A DNA stretch of 6,436 nucleotides. Source: Eubacteriales Family XIII. Incertae Sedis bacterium. GTDB lineage: Bacteria > Bacillota > Clostridia > Peptostreptococcales > Anaerovoracaceae. Under the pieces are notes generated by a model that was not told the DNA's origin, made no database searches, and saw only the letters and a list, made by a program, of their open reading frames with translations. The stretch covers positions 1 to 6,436 of the forward strand of contig JAIRPC010000064.1 of the NCBI GenBank assembly GCA_031257215.1, given 5' to 3'. Shown here piece after piece: positions 1 through 5,195 of the stretch; position 1 is the stretch's first letter; each line of letters opens with the position of its first letter. Position numbers and translations under genes: made by a program.

Positions 1-150
1 TGGTTCTTCGGCATCACGTTCTTCCTGCAAATTTTCGGCAGCCGCTTCACCCCGCGCGTCATACGCTGGATAAACATAGTATGCGGCGCGGTAATAATAG
101 CCTACGGGATCAAGCTCCTAGTGCAGTTCTTCCTGATAATAGCCCCGTGA
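1..150 (+). CDS. C-terminal end of a LysE/RhtB-type exporter (partial)
   Basis: An open frame enters from the left edge and ends in TGA at 148-150, leaving the last 49 residues. They start WFFGITFFLQIFGSRFTPRV and run into one strongly hydrophobic helix (about residues 24-48). A short loop with FGSRFTPRVIRWIN, followed by a small-residue helix with the pattern INIVCGAVIIAYGIKLL, is how LysE/RhtB/ArgO amino-acid exporters normally end, with a conserved Arg-rich loop before the last transmembrane segment. Members of this family export amino acids or related small molecules across the cytoplasmic membrane; the substrate cannot be told from this fragment. The first two thirds of the protein lie outside the window, so the family call rests on a short tail. 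Another small multi-pass transporter cannot be excluded. No clear terminator follows. Confidence 0.62.
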   Translation, partial: WFFGITFFLQIFGSRFTPRVIRWINIVCGAVIIAYGIKLLVQFFLIIAP

Positions 151-208
151 CAGCGGGCGAATGCCAAAGAAAATAGCCATCCTGCCGAATAAAACGCGCC
201 CTGTTACT

Positions 209-253
209 CGAAGAAAAATGTAAAGTAAAACCGAAGAAAAATGTAAAGTAAAA
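209..253. repeat. Two tandem copies of a 22-bp A-rich repeat, period 23
   Basis: The 22-bp sequence at 209-230 (beginning CGAAGAAAAATG, ending TAAAGTAAAA) recurs without mismatch at 232-253, separated by a single C. The copies lie directly upstream of the -35 hexamer of the promoter proposed for the DUF4143 gene. A weaker echo, AAAGTGAAACCG, follows at 262-273 inside that promoter's spacer. Position, strand-specific A-richness and perfect identity suggest an upstream activating element, a repressor site or a recombination-related repeat; the sequence alone does not separate these. Confidence 0.85.
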
Positions 254-256
254 TGC

Positions 257-285
257 TTGAAAAAGTGAAACCGGCGTGGTATCAT
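257..285 (+). promoter_or_regulatory. Sigma70-type promoter for the DUF4143 gene, predicted leaderless
   Basis: TTGAAA at 257-262 (5 of 6 to the -35 consensus) is followed after exactly 17 bp by TATCAT at 280-285, with a TG at 277-278 forming an extended -10 (TGnTATCAT). The usual start point, about 7 bp past the -10, would be near 291-293, on the ATG at 293. A GAGG lies at 288-291, only 1 nt from the ATG, too close for normal Shine-Dalgarno pairing, and it would not be on such a transcript. The mRNA is therefore predicted to be leaderless or nearly so. Confidence 0.6.
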
Positions 286-292
286 GTGAGGT

Positions 293-1546
293 ATGAGAAA
301 GTATATTCCTCGCATCATTGATGAAGAACTAACAGCATCTCTGTCAGCCGCTGGCGCGGTTTTGATTCGCGGTCCTAAGGCATGCGGCAAGTCCGAAACC
401 GCCAAACAGCAGGCCAAGAGCGTTTTGCAGGTTGATTTGGATCCACAGGTTCCGCGCCTGATGGCGATCGATCCCAGCGCTTTGCTATTGGGCGATACGC
501 CGCGCCTGGTAGACGAGTGGCAGGAGCAGCCAAAAATATGGAGTTTTATCCGCCACGAAGTTGACAGCCGCCACGACAAAGGCCAATTTATTCTAACTGG
601 CTCGGCAAATCAGGGAGAAATCGCGAAAACGCATTCTGGGGCTGGTCGATTTGTCGAACTTCAAATGCGCACTATGTCATGGTTTGAGCTGGGTTATTCG
701 GACGGAAGCATAACGTTGGGGGATTTATTTGCAGGGAACAAGATTGAAACGAAAGAATACAAGACCGATATCCGCGAGATTATTCGGCGCATGGTGATAG
801 GCGGCTGGCCTGAGCTTATAGGCGTGAGCGAGGCCAGTGCGCTGCGCGTGAATCGGTCTTATGTAAAACTGCTGGCGGATGTTGATATGAGCAGGGTTTT
901 CGATGTAAAGCGCGACCCTGTTCGCGTGAACCTCCTGATCCAGTCGCTGGCCAGGAACATTTCCACCGTCACCCAAACCACCACCTTTATGAAAGACATA
1001 ATGGAAGTAGGCAACGAGAATATTTCGCGCCCGACCATAGGTGACTATCTGGATGCACTGGATGTGCTCATGGTGACCGATAACCAGCCAGCATGGAATA
1101 CTCATATCCGCTCGTCAGCCAAGCTTCGCAAATCCCCGAAGCGCCATCTGGCGGATGTCTCTCTGGCTGTCGCGGCTCTGGGGCTGGACTCCAAATCTCT
1201 GTTTGCCGACCTGAACTATGCTGGATTTTTGTTCGAGTCGCAGGTTATCCACGATTTGCGGGTGTACGCGTCCCGAATCGGTGCCGAAGCCTATTATTAT
1301 CGAGATTCGCAAGGTTTGGAGGTTGATGCGATAATACAGAAACCAAACGGAGATGCTGCTGTGTTCGAGATAAAACTTGGCGAAGGGCATATTGATGACG
1401 GCGTTGACGCATTGATCGCTTTCCGCAACAACGTTATTGAAACCAAAAGCCGCAAAATCGTTTCCATGAATGTTATCATAGGCTCAGGCTATGCCTATAC
1501 ACGCCCAGACGGGATCAATGTTATCCCAGCCGGGGCGCTAGCGTAG
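293..1546 (+). CDS. AAA-family ATPase with C-terminal DUF4143 domain
   Basis: This 417-residue protein has the standard AAA_14 plus DUF4143 layout. The N-terminus MRKYIPRIIDEEL matches how the family starts, supporting the ATG at 293. Walker A is GPKACGKS (27-34), the Walker B-like strand is LVDEWQ (72-77, D74/E75), and a sensor-1-like strand ILTGSAN lies at 100-106, followed by GAGRF with R119. DUF4143 follows from about residue 195. Its end carries a nuclease-like pattern: E315 in FLFESQ, D345 in LEVDAII, then E359-x-K361 in VFEIKLGE, as in PD-(D/E)XK folds. The family is widespread and often patchily distributed, and its cellular role is not established; ATP hydrolysis is well supported, nuclease activity is inference. 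The gene is monocistronic, full length and without frameshift. Its codon use (many A/T third positions) is less GC-rich than the genes on either side, suggesting horizontal acquisition. It probably acts in the cytoplasm; no TM segment or signal peptide is seen. Confidence 0.93.
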   Translation: MRKYIPRIIDEELTASLSAAGAVLIRGPKACGKSETAKQQAKSVLQVDLDPQVPRLMAIDPSALLLGDTPRLVDEWQEQPKIWSFIRHEVDSRHDKGQFILTGSANQGEIAKTHSGAGRFVELQMRTMSWFELGYSDGSITLGDLFAGNKIETKEYKTDIREIIRRMVIGGWPELIGVSEASALRVNRSYVKLLADVDMSRVFDVKRDPVRVNLLIQSLARNISTVTQTTTFMKDIMEVGNENISRPTIGDYLDALDVLMVTDNQPAWNTHIRSSAKLRKSPKRHLADVSLAVAALGLDSKSLFADLNYAGFLFESQVIHDLRVYASRIGAEAYYYRDSQGLEVDAIIQKPNGDAAVFEIKLGEGHIDDGVDALIAFRNNVIETKSRKIVSMNVIIGSGYAYTRPDGINVIPAGALA

Positions 1547-1606
1547 GCGAAAAGGCTCGCCGAAAAAAATCCGCATATTGAACGAGCAACGCCGCCGCGC
1601 CGCCGC

Positions 1607-1649
1607 AGTAACATCCCGCTAACCTTAGCTTAGTAACATCTTAATAACC
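1607..1649 (+). promoter_or_regulatory. Candidate OmpR/VanR-type operator: two direct-repeat pairs
   Basis: The sequence AGTAACATC-nnnnn-AACC occurs at 1607-1624 and again at 1632-1649. Within each copy TAAC appears twice exactly 11 bp apart (1609 and 1620; 1634 and 1645). Tandem half-sites of one helical turn are the usual binding architecture of OmpR/PhoB-family regulators, one of which is encoded downstream at 2680-3399. The second pair ends about 8 bp before where a -35 would sit, a position suited to activation. The two pairs are offset by 25 bp, not a whole number of helical turns. That this is the binding site of the neighbouring regulator is inference. Confidence 0.5.
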
Positions 1650-1675
1650 CTGTGCCTTTGTGCTTAATACTTGTC

Positions 1676-1684
1676 TGTTAAGAT
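1676..1684 (+). promoter_or_regulatory. Extended -10 element ahead of the carboxypeptidase gene
   Basis: TG-T-TAAGAT at 1676-1684 fits an extended -10 (TGnTAnnnT). No good -35 is found at the correct distance; the best is TTGTGC at 1658-1663 with a 15-bp spacer. A weak -35 next to upstream regulator half-sites is typical of activator-dependent promoters. The AT-rich run that follows (1681-1692) offers other -10 registers, so the exact hexamer is uncertain. The ribosome binding site AAAGGA lies at 1705-1710, 8 nt before the ATG at 1719. The rest of 1547-1718 holds a GC-rich CCG-type run (1590-1606) and no recognisable gene. Confidence 0.4.
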
Positions 1685-1718
1685 ATATATATCGACGGAT
1701 CAAGAAAGGAAAGACTGC

Positions 1719-2570
1719 ATGGAACACGGCAAACGCGGATACTGGGAATGTTACGCTGACAATGATGGGAATAATGTTATCTCCTTCGGGCAAAGGGAGG
1801 TGCGCAGCGATGGGCGCAGAAGCAGCGAGAGCCGCCGCGCCAGGATGCGCATGCGCCAGCGGATACTGACGGGCGCCGCATTAGCCGCACTCGCCGTAGC
1901 GATAGCGCTCATTGCCTCAAAAGCCGCCGCGCCACAGCCAGGTGCGGAGGGCGGCGCGGGGAGCCCCCAGCCGAGCGGCGTACCTAGCGAAACGGATATT
2001 CCGAAAAAGGGCGAGACGGAAACGATCGCAGATATCGGCGACGGCCGGACGGTATTGGTCAACGCGTGGCATCCCCTGCCGAAGGATTACGCGCCCGCCG
2101 CCATCACGGATCTGATGGAGATCGTCGCGATCTCGGATGTCAGCGTCTGCGCCGCGGACGAGGTGGTCTCGCCGCTGACCAAGATGATAAACGGCGCCGA
2201 GGAAGCGGGCCACACAGGCCTGTTCGTCACGAGCGGCTACCGCACCTACGACGAGCAGCGGCGCATCTACAAAGAATCGGCCGACAAATCATATGTACAG
2301 CCAGCGGGGTGCAGCGAGCACCAGACGGGCCTGGCGGTGGACATCATGAAGCTGGGCGTGAACATGGAGTCGTTCGGCGACGATCCCGCCAGCGAGTGGC
2401 TCTACGAAAACTCGTGGCGCTACGGCTTCATCGTCCGTTACCCGCAAGACAAATCGGAGATCACAGGCATTTCATACGAGCCGTGGCATTTTCGCTACGT
2501 CGGCAAGGAGGTCGCAAAGCTGTGCCACGAAAAAAACATCTGCTTGGAGGAATATGCCGAGGTCGATTGA
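1719..2570 (+). CDS. VanY-like D-alanyl-D-alanine carboxypeptidase, M15B family, membrane-anchored
   Basis: This is predicted to be a zinc D,D-carboxypeptidase that removes the terminal D-Ala from peptidoglycan stem pentapeptides outside the membrane. From ATG 1719 (RBS AAAGGA, 8 nt upstream) it is 283 residues. The order is: a polar and Arg-rich N-terminus (1-48), one TM anchor (about 49-68, ILTGAALAALAVAIALIA), an Ala/Pro/Gly-rich linker (68-100), then the peptidase. Family motifs are intact: SGYRTYDEQ (172-180), SEHQTGLAVDIM (199-210, zinc ligands H201 and D208), WRYGFIVRYP (233-242) and YEPWHFRYVG (253-262, catalytic E254 and zinc ligand H257). An in-frame TTG at 1671 lacks an RBS and lies inside the proposed promoter, so it was not chosen; GTG at 1800 would also preserve the domain. 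The pairing with a VanR-like regulator and sensor kinase resembles vanY control, but no vanH, ligase or vanX gene is in view, so ordinary wall maturation or envelope-stress trimming is equally possible. Confidence 0.92.
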   Translation: MEHGKRGYWECYADNDGNNVISFGQREVRSDGRRSSESRRARMRMRQRILTGAALAALAVAIALIASKAAAPQPGAEGGAGSPQPSGVPSETDIPKKGETETIADIGDGRTVLVNAWHPLPKDYAPAAITDLMEIVAISDVSVCAADEVVSPLTKMINGAEEAGHTGLFVTSGYRTYDEQRRIYKESADKSYVQPAGCSEHQTGLAVDIMKLGVNMESFGDDPASEWLYENSWRYGFIVRYPQDKSEITGISYEPWHFRYVGKEVAKLCHEKNICLEEYAEVD

Positions 2571-2597
2571 GCGCGGCATGAACCCAGCCAAACGACA

Positions 2598-2619
2598 CCG
2601 CGCCACAGGCTTGGCGCGG
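2598..2619 (+). other. Strong GC-rich hairpin between carboxypeptidase and regulator genes
   Basis: CCGCGCCA (2598-2605) pairs perfectly with TGGCGCGG (2612-2619), an 8-bp stem around a 6-nt loop, 28 bases after the carboxypeptidase stop. No T-run follows (the next bases are GGGAGGC), so it is not a canonical intrinsic terminator. It could stabilise the 3' end of the upstream message, lower read-through into the regulator gene, or be a processing site. The stem is certain from the sequence; the role is inferred. Confidence 0.55.
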
Positions 2620-2667
2620 GGGAGGCAATGCCGGCTGGCCCGCTTCGCGGCGTGAAGTATCGTGGAG

Positions 2668-2673
2668 TATAAT
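2668..2673 (+). promoter_or_regulatory. Consensus -10 (TATAAT) immediately before the response regulator gene
   Basis: A perfect TATAAT lies at 2668-2673, six bases before the ATG at 2680, so a transcript from it would begin at or next to the start codon. The best -35 is weak: TTCGCG at 2644-2649 with an 18-bp spacer. The TGGAGTA heptamer occurs twice, at 2663-2669 and 2673-2679, flanking the -10. This may be an internal, weak or activated promoter giving a leaderless regulator-kinase transcript; a chance TATAAT in this AT-richer patch is the alternative. Confidence 0.4.
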
Positions 2674-2679
2674 GGAGTA

Positions 2680-3399
2680 ATGGATAGCTATACGATTTTG
2701 GTCTGCGATGACGAAGAAGATATCGTGTCGGCGTTGCGCATATATTTGGAGGGCGAGGGCTACGGCGTGCTATGCGCTTCCGACGGGGCGCAGGCGGTCG
2801 AACTGCTTCGCGGGAACAAGGTCCACCTCGTCATTCTCGACGTGATGATGCCCGTGATGGACGGCGTTACCGCCGCGCTGAAAATGCGCGCGTTCTCGAA
2901 CGTCCCCATTATTTTTTTGAGCGCCAAGGGCGAGGAAGCCGACCGCGTTCTCGGCCTGCACGCGGGAGCGGACGATTATATCGTGAAGCCCTTCACGCCT
3001 ATGGAGCTTTTCGCGCGCGTGAAGTCGCAGATACGCAGATATTCCGAGCTGGGCGGCATCACGGCGGGCGAAGCGTCTGGCGCGGCGGCCCGCGACGGGG
3101 TGTACCGGACGGGCGGCCTGGTCCTGGACGACGCGCGGAAGCAGGTGACGGTGGACGGCGACCCCGTTCCGCTGACCGCGCTCGAATACAATATCTTGAA
3201 GCTGCTCATCTCGAACCTCGACTGCGTTTATTCATCGTCGCAGATATACGAGTCGGTCTGGAACGAACCCGCATACGACGTGGGCAGGACGGTCGCGGTA
3301 CACATCCGCCACATCCGCGAGAAAATCGAAGCCGACCCGAGATCGCCGCGCTATTTGAAGCTCGCCTACGGGCTAGGCTATAAGGTGGTGACGGTGTGA
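2680..3399 (+). CDS. OmpR/PhoB-family response regulator, VanR-like
   Basis: This is a cytoplasmic DNA-binding regulator, predicted to be phosphorylated by the kinase encoded next. It has 239 residues from ATG 2680, the normal family length. The receiver domain (about 4-118) has the acidic pair D10/D11, phospho-acceptor D54 in LVILDVMMP, S81 in IIFLSAK, and K103 in DDYIVKPF. The RRYSEL segment ending the receiver is typical of VanR-like regulators in Gram-positives. A linker rich in Gly/Ala (125-143) leads to a winged-helix output domain (about 145-239) with LTALEYNILKLL, the recognition-helix region VGRTVAVHIRHIREKIE and the terminal wing YGLGYKVV. A GTG at 2662 would add six residues but has no RBS and precedes the usual family start. 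SD support at 2680 is odd: GGAG at 2674-2677 leaves only 2 nt. The gene overlaps the kinase by 4 bp (GTGA). The upstream repeat pairs at 1607-1649 are its likeliest target. Confidence 0.95.
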   Translation: MDSYTILVCDDEEDIVSALRIYLEGEGYGVLCASDGAQAVELLRGNKVHLVILDVMMPVMDGVTAALKMRAFSNVPIIFLSAKGEEADRVLGLHAGADDYIVKPFTPMELFARVKSQIRRYSELGGITAGEASGAAARDGVYRTGGLVLDDARKQVTVDGDPVPLTALEYNILKLLISNLDCVYSSSQIYESVWNEPAYDVGRTVAVHIRHIREKIEADPRSPRYLKLAYGLGYKVVTV

Positions 3400-5105
3400 G
3401 TATTCTACAGAATAACAATAATGTAACAATAACTCAGCTCGCCAGCGCCTGGCCGATGCGAAGCAGGGGCGCGATCCTCACGCTCCTGATGTTCCTGAAA
3501 ATCGCACTCGGCGGGTCGCTTGCGGTTTTCATCTATTCCCGCGTGTCGCCGTTCAGCGAGTATTTCTACATGCTGTACAACAGGATAATAGTTCCGTCCG
3601 ACGGGGGCGCGAACAGCCTGCCCTTGTATTACGCGGAAACCAACGACCCCCTGCTTGCCTTGATGACAAACCCCGCAGTAGGCGCGGTGTCCGCCGCCAT
3701 TGCCGCGTCCATGTTCGCGCTCCACCTGTTATTGACGCTGAAAAACGCGGAGTGGCTGAAATCACGCAGGCTTCATCGGATAGACTACTATCTTTCGGCG
3801 GTGGTTGTCCTGCTTGTCTTGGTGCTGGCATCGACGCCGTTCGTGTATTTCAGGTACAGCCCGTGGGCGCATATATTTTTCGTGTTCGGCAATCTCGCGC
3901 TGTGGCTGCTGCTCTGGGAAACGACGCTGGTCAGGCTTCGTGCGCGCACGTTTGGCGAAACGTCATATTTTGTGAGGGCCATCAGATGCTTGCCGAAAAA
4001 CAAATTGTCCAGCCCGTTCTTCAAGGTGGGCCTATTGGCGTTCGTCGCGTTCGTGTCCGCCATATTCGTTTACCGCTCGTTCAGCTATATTTACGATATG
4101 TCGCACAGCATTTATCTGCTCGACAGAGATATTGACGCGTGGATGACGGACAGATTCATGACATCGGAGATTATTATGCCAGTAATGGGCGTAGGCTTTG
4201 TATTTCTCTGGTGCTATTTTTACGAGGCCTACGGCGAGCTGGTTGGGCGCCTGGTCGGTGACAAGGAGGCCGCCGACAGGTTCCGCGTCGACCTTATCGC
4301 GAACGTGACGCACGACATCCGCACGCCGTTGACATCGGTCATCAACTACGTCGATCTGATAGACAAGCTGGACATCGACAACGCGGAGCTGCGCGAATAC
4401 GCCGCCGCGCTGAAACGCGCGAGCGCGCGCATGAAGCTGCTAGTGAACGACTTGCTCGACGCGTCCAAGGCGGGCACGGGCAACCTGCCCGTGGAGATTT
4501 CGGATATCGACATAGCGGAGCTGCTCGGTCAGATAGCGGGGGACTTCGACGCCGCCTTTGCGGAGAAAGGCCTGGCGTATGTCAGTGCAGCCGCGGAGGG
4601 TTCGCCGCCTCCCAAACAGTCAGGCGAAGCCGCCGCAGAGCCCGCCGAATCCGCGTTGGCTGGCGCACCCGAGCCACCCGCCGCGCCTGTGAAGACCGCC
4701 GCCGCGCCCGTGCTAGTCAAAGCGGACGGAGCGCACCTCTGGCGCGTGCTCGAAAATGTTTTCTCGAACGTCGTGAACCACGCCATGCCGAACACTCGCG
4801 TCTATGTCAGCATAGAAACCAAAAGGGCGGAGCGCCCGCTGCGAAAGACCATGAAAAAAATATACGGGAGCGACACGAATGTCATACTGCGAGTGAAAAA
4901 CGTCTCCCGCGAGCCGCTGAACATCACGCCCGACGAGCTGATGGAGCAGTTCGTCCGCGGCGACGCTTCACGCCGCTCTGAGGGCAGCGGGCTGGGGCTG
5001 TCCATTGCGAAAGATCTCGTGTGGCTGATGGACGGCGGCTTCGAGATAACCATAGACGGCGACCTGTTCACCGCGACAATTACTCTCCCATCATCCCAGG
5101 TTTGA
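3396..5105 (+). CDS. Six-TM sensor histidine kinase, partner of the VanR-like regulator
   Basis: This 569-residue membrane kinase starts at GTG 3396, overlapping the regulator stop in GTGA, with AAGGTGG at 3382-3388 as RBS; translational coupling is likely. Six hydrophobic segments are seen (about 26-47, 93-115, 131-152, 157-178, 208-229, 256-278), with only short extracytoplasmic loops, the largest about 48-92. The DHp domain has the H-box NVTHDIRTPLTS with phospho-acceptor H306. The ATPase domain has the N-box HLWRVLENVFSNVVNHAMP (447-465; N454, N458) and the G2 box SGLGLSIAKDL (531-541). The usual G1 DxGxG is replaced by VSREPLNITPDELMEQFVRGD, a variant I recognise from related Clostridial kinases, so it is not evidence of inactivity. 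Oddity: an Ala/Pro-rich stretch of about 38 residues (400-437) sits inside the ATPase domain, between its first strands and the N-box. The signal is unknown; cell-envelope stress is inferred from the carboxypeptidase neighbour. Full length, no frameshift. Confidence 0.94.
   Translation: MSILQNNNNVTITQLASAWPMRSRGAILTLLMFLKIALGGSLAVFIYSRVSPFSEYFYMLYNRIIVPSDGGANSLPLYYAETNDPLLALMTNPAVGAVSAAIAASMFALHLLLTLKNAEWLKSRRLHRIDYYLSAVVVLLVLVLASTPFVYFRYSPWAHIFFVFGNLALWLLLWETTLVRLRARTFGETSYFVRAIRCLPKNKLSSPFFKVGLLAFVAFVSAIFVYRSFSYIYDMSHSIYLLDRDIDAWMTDRFMTSEIIMPVMGVGFVFLWCYFYEAYGELVGRLVGDKEAADRFRVDLIANVTHDIRTPLTSVINYVDLIDKLDIDNAELREYAAALKRASARMKLLVNDLLDASKAGTGNLPVEISDIDIAELLGQIAGDFDAAFAEKGLAYVSAAAEGSPPPKQSGEAAAEPAESALAGAPEPPAAPVKTAAAPVLVKADGAHLWRVLENVFSNVVNHAMPNTRVYVSIETKRAERPLRKTMKKIYGSDTNVILRVKNVSREPLNITPDELMEQFVRGDASRRSEGSGLGLSIAKDLVWLMDGGFEITIDGDLFTATITLPSSQV
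3412..3428 (+). promoter_or_regulatory. TAAC direct-repeat pair at the start of the kinase gene
   Basis: TAACAAT at 3413-3419 is repeated exactly at 3424-3430, an 11-bp period that matches the spacing of the two pairs at 1607-1649; a third TAAC follows at 3430. It lies within the first codons of the kinase gene, encoding an Asn-rich stretch (NNNNVTIT), so repetition of AAT/AAC codons could create it by chance. If real it could be an autoregulatory site of the regulator. Confidence 0.25.
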
Positions 5106-5107
5106 GG

Positions 5108-5113
5108 TATAAT
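5108..5113 (+). promoter_or_regulatory. Possible -10 (TATAAT) for the CAP-domain gene
   Basis: TATAAT at 5108-5113 begins right after the kinase stop codon, in an AT-rich patch unlike the coding sequence around it. No convincing -35 sits 16-18 bp upstream, which is still kinase coding sequence. A start near 5120 would give a leader of about 75 nt before the ATG at 5196. No intrinsic terminator separates kinase and CAP genes, so read-through is also possible. Confidence 0.35.
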
Positions 5114-5138
5114 AATATAGAAAGCAAATTATGCGGTA

Positions 5139-5169
5139 CGGCTGTTGGACAGGAGTGTGACAACGGCCG
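5139..5169 (+). other. Hairpin in the leader of the CAP-domain gene
   Basis: CGGCTGTTG (5139-5147) can pair with CAACGGCCG (5161-5169) to form a 9-bp stem with one G-T pair, around a 13-nt loop that contains AGGAG. GCGG at 5133-5136 can also compete for CCGC at 5167-5170. No T-run follows, so it is not a terminator. It sits 26 nt before the gene's start codon and leaves the true SD free. I recognise no known riboswitch class in it. Confidence 0.4.
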
Positions 5170-5182
5170 CACGAATAGCACG

Positions 5183-5189
5183 GGAGGAG
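5183..5189 (+). promoter_or_regulatory. Strong ribosome binding site for the CAP-domain gene
   Basis: GGAGGAG at 5183-5189 lies 6 nt before the ATG at 5196, an optimal Shine-Dalgarno arrangement that fixes this start. It contrasts with the poor or absent SDs of the DUF4143 and response-regulator genes in the same window. Confidence 0.85.
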
Positions 5190-5195
5190 AACCAT

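Noticed and set aside
118..579. 153-codon minus-strand open frame across the promoter and DUF4143 start
   Set aside because: Composition is not protein-like, no family is recognisable, and it is antisense to a well-supported gene and its promoter.
1546..1561. Inverted repeat GGCGA/TCGCC at the end of the DUF4143 gene as an intrinsic terminator
   Set aside because: The stem is only 5 bp and is followed by an A-run rather than a T-run on the coding strand; on the other strand the T-run precedes the stem.
2066..2581. 171-codon + strand open frame inside the carboxypeptidase gene
   Set aside because: It is an Arg-rich shifted reading of GC-rich coding sequence; the M15B frame has all catalytic motifs.
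2578..2655. 25-codon ORF after the carboxypeptidase stop (MNPAKRHRATG...)
   Set aside because: No ribosome binding site, no recognisable features, and it runs through the GC-rich hairpin.
2772..3383. 203-codon + strand open frame inside the response regulator gene
   Set aside because: Arg/Gly-rich shadow of the intact regulator frame with no recognisable domain.
5114..5195. Known riboswitch (for example c-di-GMP class) ahead of the CAP-domain gene
   Set aside because: A stem is present but I could not match any conserved core motif of a known class.
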